Origin: Acinetobacter sp. WCHAc010034
GTDB lineage: Bacteria > Pseudomonadota > Gammaproteobacteria > Pseudomonadales > Moraxellaceae
DNA length: 64,000 nucleotides
Reading direction: 5' to 3'
Assembly (NCBI RefSeq): GCF_001696615.3
Contig: NZ_CP032279.1
Location: 2,728,001 to 2,792,000 of the forward strand
This document shows positions 61,287 through 64,000 of the stretch, one piece after another (position 1 is the stretch's first letter; each line of letters starts with the position of its first letter). The notes under the pieces are model-generated. The model saw only the letters and a list, made by a program, of their open reading frames with translations. It was not told where the DNA came from and did not search any database. The translations under genes and the position numbers were made by a program.

Positions 61287-61601
61287 TTAATTCCGCGCTG
61301 TTCCAGACTCCAAAATCGTTTTGATTCCGGCGATTTCATTTTCAAGATCCTGTTTTTCCTGTTCAAAGTCCAGCTTTGAAAGCTTCCTTAAAACCTTATC
61401 CTGTTTTTTCATCAATTGATCCAGCTCCGCACATGAGAACTTTATAAAGCTGGAGCGCGCGTTCTGGCTTGAAGCCTTTTTTCCATCGTCTGTTATTGGG
61501 CCGGTGGATTTAAGCCAGGGCTTATTTTGCATAATCCGTTCACGCTGCTTTTTCCTGCGTTCAAGTGTCCAGCTGTTTTTATAGTTGGGAGAGGTGGTCA
61601 T
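61287..61601 (-). CDS. Small protein with the 'KPWLKSTGP' motif (104 aa)
   Basis: A 104-residue basic protein. The N-terminal ERRKKQRERIMQNKPWLKST, then GPITDDGKKASSQNA, matches a widespread motif (KPW-x-STGP-x-T-x-GK-x-SSQNA) that I recall from phage-related and island proteins of unknown function. The second half is a coiled coil (LRKLSKLDFEQEKQDLENEI). It lies 53 bases upstream of the coiled-coil gene and is likely co-transcribed with it. Confidence 0.7.
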   Translation of the reverse strand: MTTSPNYKNSWTLERRKKQRERIMQNKPWLKSTGPITDDGKKASSQNARSSFIKFSCAELDQLMKKQDKVLRKLSKLDFEQEKQDLENEIAGIKTILESGTARN

Positions 61602-61712
61602 TCTGTGTCAAATCCATAGCCAAACGAACTGAATAATAGGCCTGAAATCTGACGTTAAATTTGACTAGTTCCAGTGTCTTTAAATTAATGAATTATATAT
61701 AAATATTTTTGC

Positions 61713-61752
61713 AGGGCCGGCCGTCAAAAAAACGCAGTTTTGACAGCCGGAT
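61713..61752 (-). terminator. Terminator of the 234-aa gene
   Basis: Read on the minus strand, ggctgtcaaaa pairs with ttttgacggcc around a ctgcg-containing loop. The outer part contains ggccggcc, which also occurs in the hairpin at 60621. A T-rich tract follows (ttttgacggccggccctgcaaaaat region). Confidence 0.6.
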
Positions 61753-61769
61753 TCAGCTGCTTATTTCCG

Positions 61770-62474
61770 TCAGGCTGAAAGTGGCCTTTTGCATGGGAAT
61801 GCGAGTTTTAAATGCTCTATTTCCATGAAAATAACCCTGTCCGTGTTCATCCATTCATTGAAGCTGATCCGGTAATCCTCCTTCAGGTTCAATTCTTCGC
61901 CGTTTGCTTCCATTGCGCTGATCAGGCATTGCTGCCCGCCATGCAGGGAGAGGATTAACTTTCCGCTCTGAATTAAGCGGTTTTCAATTTTATTCAGATG
62001 CCCGGGATCAGCAGCGATTTCCTTTAAAATGCAATTGCGCCATTCATCTAAAGTGACTTTTGCCTCACTGACGGGAATATCCAGAATTCTGTATTTCTGG
62101 CGCTTCATTTCCAGCAGGTACAAATAAGCATTGAATGCGCATGCCTGGCTATCCGCTTCATGCAAAAACGCGAAGTATTTTCCGAGATTCTTTAAGCCAT
62201 AATTAAGCTGTGTTTGGATCGGCTCAGGCATTCTGCTGCAGCTGATCTTATCTATGCTTATACCATGATTGGGAATATACCTGATCATCCCGCCATGCTC
62301 CCGGACAAGGGCCGCCAGGCGCTTAGCATGGGAGAGCGAGAAAATATAAGACTCCTCTCTAACAGCTTCCAGGCGCTTTATTTTCCGCAGCTCTTTTTCG
62401 ATTTGCTCAGGTGTTTTTATCTTCGTTTCTTCATCTGGACTTTCCGCGTTAATGGCCTTATCTGTGTTGCACAT
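61770..62474 (-). CDS. Unrecognised 234-residue satellite protein
   Basis: A helical, charged protein. The N-terminal coiled stretch (IEKELRKIKRLEAVREESY) leads into HAKRLAALVREHGGMIRYIPN. The middle contains LKNLGKYFAFLHEADSQACA and a WRNCILKEIAADPGHLNKIENRL block. No family or catalytic site recognised. First of four minus-strand genes at the right end of the satellite. The upstream region (62475 onward) should carry their promoter. Confidence 0.62.
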   Translation of the reverse strand: MCNTDKAINAESPDEETKIKTPEQIEKELRKIKRLEAVREESYIFSLSHAKRLAALVREHGGMIRYIPNHGISIDKISCSRMPEPIQTQLNYGLKNLGKYFAFLHEADSQACAFNAYLYLLEMKRQKYRILDIPVSEAKVTLDEWRNCILKEIAADPGHLNKIENRLIQSGKLILSLHGGQQCLISAMEANGEELNLKEDYRISFNEWMNTDRVIFMEIEHLKLAFPCKRPLSA

Positions 62475-62997
62475 AGAATATTGTCCTTATGGTTAACATT
62501 AGCTCCGGTGTAAGTTTGCAGAATTTTAACGCAGCTTCAGCGCCGTACTTTTAGAGAAAGCCAATCCATTGGCAGGCCCCGGCTGCGCTGAATCCCGCAA
62601 TGCATTTAGTCAACGCAACTTTGCATTCACCGTAATTATTAATGAATGGCTTCCGCCGGCGCGGGCCGGCACAAATGATGTTCAGAATGTCGCGCTGTAC
62701 CAGGTGCGCATTTTAATATGCTGCTCTGCCGCGAACCTGAGTGCGAACCGCGTACTGCGAAATAGTAGGGAAGAGCCACGGCAATAAAACACAGCAGGCT
62801 GATGTGCGCCTATATGGATACTTAAATAAAGTGCATGTGCTTGAGGGAGGGGACTATTTTTCTATATGAATTTGACTCCTGATATGGGAGCCAAACCCGA
62901 AGGAAATAGCCCAGCAACAAGTAATTTGTACACTGTTATGTACACTGTGTTTTTGTGATAAATATTAATTGTTATTAAACATCGACTTATAAATATT
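62475..62997. other. Right-end non-coding region of element 2
   Basis: About 520 bases. It should hold the promoter of the minus-strand genes near 62480-62520. A plus-strand frame (62569-62787) begins at TTG without a ribosome site, so I do not call it. TGTACA at 62927 and 62939 (12 bases apart) repeats the hexamer seen four times at the left end before integrase 2. These are probable integrase arm sites. Confidence 0.5.
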
Positions 62998-63023
62998 GTT
63001 CAATTGACGCCACCCCACCAAAA
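62998..63023 (+). other. Attachment site 3 (junction of elements 2 and 3)
   Basis: gttcaattgacgccacc and ccaccaaaa again copy the tmRNA 3' end, with one base missing (caccccacc instead of cacctccacc). A terminator (63075) and an integrase (63212) follow, as at sites 1 and 2. Confidence 0.82.
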
Positions 63024-63074
63024 TTCTCGATTAAGTATGATCACTGTTCATCATATTTAATCAAAAAACTGAAT

Positions 63075-63112
63075 AAAAGCCTTGGTTTAGACGTAAATCA
63101 GGGCTTTTTTTC
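63075..63112 (+). terminator. Terminator beside attachment site 3
   Basis: aaaagccttggttta (63075-63089) pairs with taaatcagggctttt (63094-63108) with two wobble pairs, loop gacg, then TTT. Confidence 0.85.
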
Positions 63113-63211
63113 TGCCTGATGTTAATCACTGATGATTAATGTAAGTCATTGATAATTGCTTTCTATCAAATATACTTGTGACACATTAGTGACACGCGTG
63201 TAACACAGCCA

Positions 63212-63543
63212 ATGCTCACAGATATACAAGTAAAGAATCTGAAACCAAAAGAAAAACGTTATTCAATCGCCGATGGGGAAGGTCTTTCTATCGAGGTGTT
63301 TCCAACAGGGAAAAAGAAATGGGTTCTTTCATACCGTATTGCAGGTAAACAGACCAGGAAACAATTAGGTGAATATCCTGATGTCAGCTGCAAAGAGATC
63401 CGCAGGATTGCCCGGGAATATAAAGCTGAAATTGCAGGAAAATCTAAAGCAGCACCCAGTTTAAAAAAAGTATGCGATGAATGGCTGGAGCTGATGAGTC
63501 CGCAATGGTCCAGCGAAAAATATATCAGCACTGTAAAATACCG
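63212..63543 (+). pseudogene. Integrase of element 3, disrupted by IS1-family insertion
   Basis: Only the first 110 codons remain. They encode the DUF4102-like arm-binding domain (LTDIQVKNLKPKEKRYSIAD, then GLSIEVFPTGKKKWVLSYRI, KQLGEYPDVSCKEIRRIAREY) and the start of the core-binding domain (VCDEWLELMSPQWSSEKYI). The frame runs a few codons into the IS end and stops at about 63568. The catalytic domain is absent from the window; it may lie beyond the IS. Confidence 0.85.
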
Positions 63544-64000
63544 GGTGGTGTATCAAAAAGTATGCTAAAAAAAAGCAGGTTGAATTTTGATAAAATAGAG
63601 AAATGCAAATAACTCTAGAAATCAAATGTCCAACCTGCCTCAGTGACAGTATAAAGAAAAATGGCATCAAAGTAGATGGGAAACAAAACTACCAATGCAA
63701 AGACTGCAAACGTCAGTTTATTGGTGACCATGCTCTGAGCTATCTAGGATGTAATTCTGGCATTACTCGTAAAATATTACAGTTAATGGTCAGAGGCAGC
63801 GGTATACGAGATATCGCTGAAGTTGAGCGCATTAGTATCGGTAAAGTCTTACGGACTTTAACTGAATCGGCCTATCAAATTCAGCCTAAACAAAGTCATT
63901 ATGAATCTCTCGAAGTAGATGAATTCTGGACTTTTGTTGGAAATAAAAATAATAAACAATGGCTTATTTACGCCTACCATCGAGAAACAGGTGAGATTGT
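63544..64000 (+). mobile_element. IS1-family element (left part, truncated by window edge)
   Basis: The left end is near 63544 (ggtggtgtatcaaaaagtat), inside the integrase gene, followed after 60 bases by an IS1-type transposase. The right end and target duplication are outside the window. Confidence 0.8.
63603..64000 (+). CDS. IS1-family transposase (partial, continues past window)
   Basis: 132 codons are visible. The N-terminal zinc-finger has CPTC and CKDC (KCPTCLSDSIKKNGIKVDGK, then YQCKDCKRQF). A helix-turn-helix follows (GSGIRDIAEVERISIGKVLR). The DDE domain begins with LEVDEFWTFVGNKNNKQWLI, containing the first catalytic Asp. InsA- and InsB-type parts are in one frame here, as in single-ORF IS1 members. 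ATG at 63603. Confidence 0.9.
   Translation, partial: MQITLEIKCPTCLSDSIKKNGIKVDGKQNYQCKDCKRQFIGDHALSYLGCNSGITRKILQLMVRGSGIRDIAEVERISIGKVLRTLTESAYQIQPKQSHYESLEVDEFWTFVGNKNNKQWLIYAYHRETGEI

Larger units (their letters stand above)
49629..63023. mobile_element. Integrative element 2: P4/PICI-like satellite (about 13.4 kb)
   Basis: It is bounded by ssrA-like repeats at 49613 and 63008. Gene order from the left is integrase, unknown, AlpA-like, Rha-type, small early ORFs, a DUF927 helicase-type replication protein, a repeat-rich origin region, cargo, then four small minus-strand genes. No capsid, tail or conjugation genes were recognised. This layout fits a phage satellite. It carries one IS982-family insertion. 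Confidence 0.75.
63024..64000. mobile_element. Integrative element 3 (left end only)
   Basis: It starts after attachment site 3 with the same order as elements 1 and 2: terminator, then integrase gene. It continues beyond the window. An IS1-family element has interrupted its integrase. Confidence 0.65.

Noticed and set aside
62569..62787. Plus-strand frame at the right end of the satellite
   Set aside because: TTG start without a ribosome site and no recognisable homology; left as non-coding.

Overview
The window is chromosomal DNA of a gammaproteobacterium, almost certainly Acinetobacter. The evidence is the tmRNA proteolysis tag read from the sequence (ANDETYALAA), an ABZJ_00895-like membrane protein, and the style of the housekeeping genes. 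I do not claim a species. Bases 1-17184 are ordinary, fairly GC-rich chromosome: sbcCD, a VOC-fold protein, an IS110-family insertion, a small membrane protein, a TIGR01777 oxidoreductase, hemB-thiO, a hotdog thioesterase, an EmrAB-type efflux pair, glpK and ssrA.

The 3' end of ssrA (tmRNA) is an integration hotspot. Near-copies of its last ~16 nt occur at 17171, 49613 and 63008. Each copy is followed by a rho-independent terminator and then by a tyrosine integrase reading inward. The rest of the window is therefore a tandem stack of three integrated elements.

Element 1 (about 17.2-49.6 kb) is AT-rich and mosaic. It holds the integrase, a large protein cut off by a partly duplicated IS3-family element, a YagK/YfjJ (inovirus Gp2) protein with an HxH motif, and a strongly folded non-coding region at 24.8 kb. 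Three consecutive small lipoproteins follow, then a DUF932 / YqaJ / Cys-rich protein / AlpA module. The rest is a defence-rich stretch: a type I restriction-modification operon with an embedded GmrSD-like (DUF262/DUF1524) gene and a coupled YgjP-type metallopeptidase; a three-gene operon on the minus strand (WYL regulator, nuclease-like glycine-zipper protein, 895-aa protein ending in Asp-box repeats); and two Fic genes flanking a cupin gene.

Element 2 (about 49.6-63.0 kb) has the layout of a P4/PICI-like phage satellite: integrase, AlpA-like regulator, Rha-type protein, small early ORFs, a DUF927 replication protein, and an iteron-rich probable origin. An IS982-family element sits just beyond the origin. 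An unrecognised 648-aa cargo gene and four small minus-strand genes precede the right end. Element 3 starts at 63.0 kb; its integrase is broken by an IS1-family element that runs off the window.

The best candidates for undescribed biology are the WYL / nuclease-like / Asp-box operon (41.1-46.1 kb), the 648-aa satellite cargo gene (58.0-60.0 kb), and the nested-stem non-coding region at 24.82-24.96 kb. No CRISPR array and no tRNA gene was seen.
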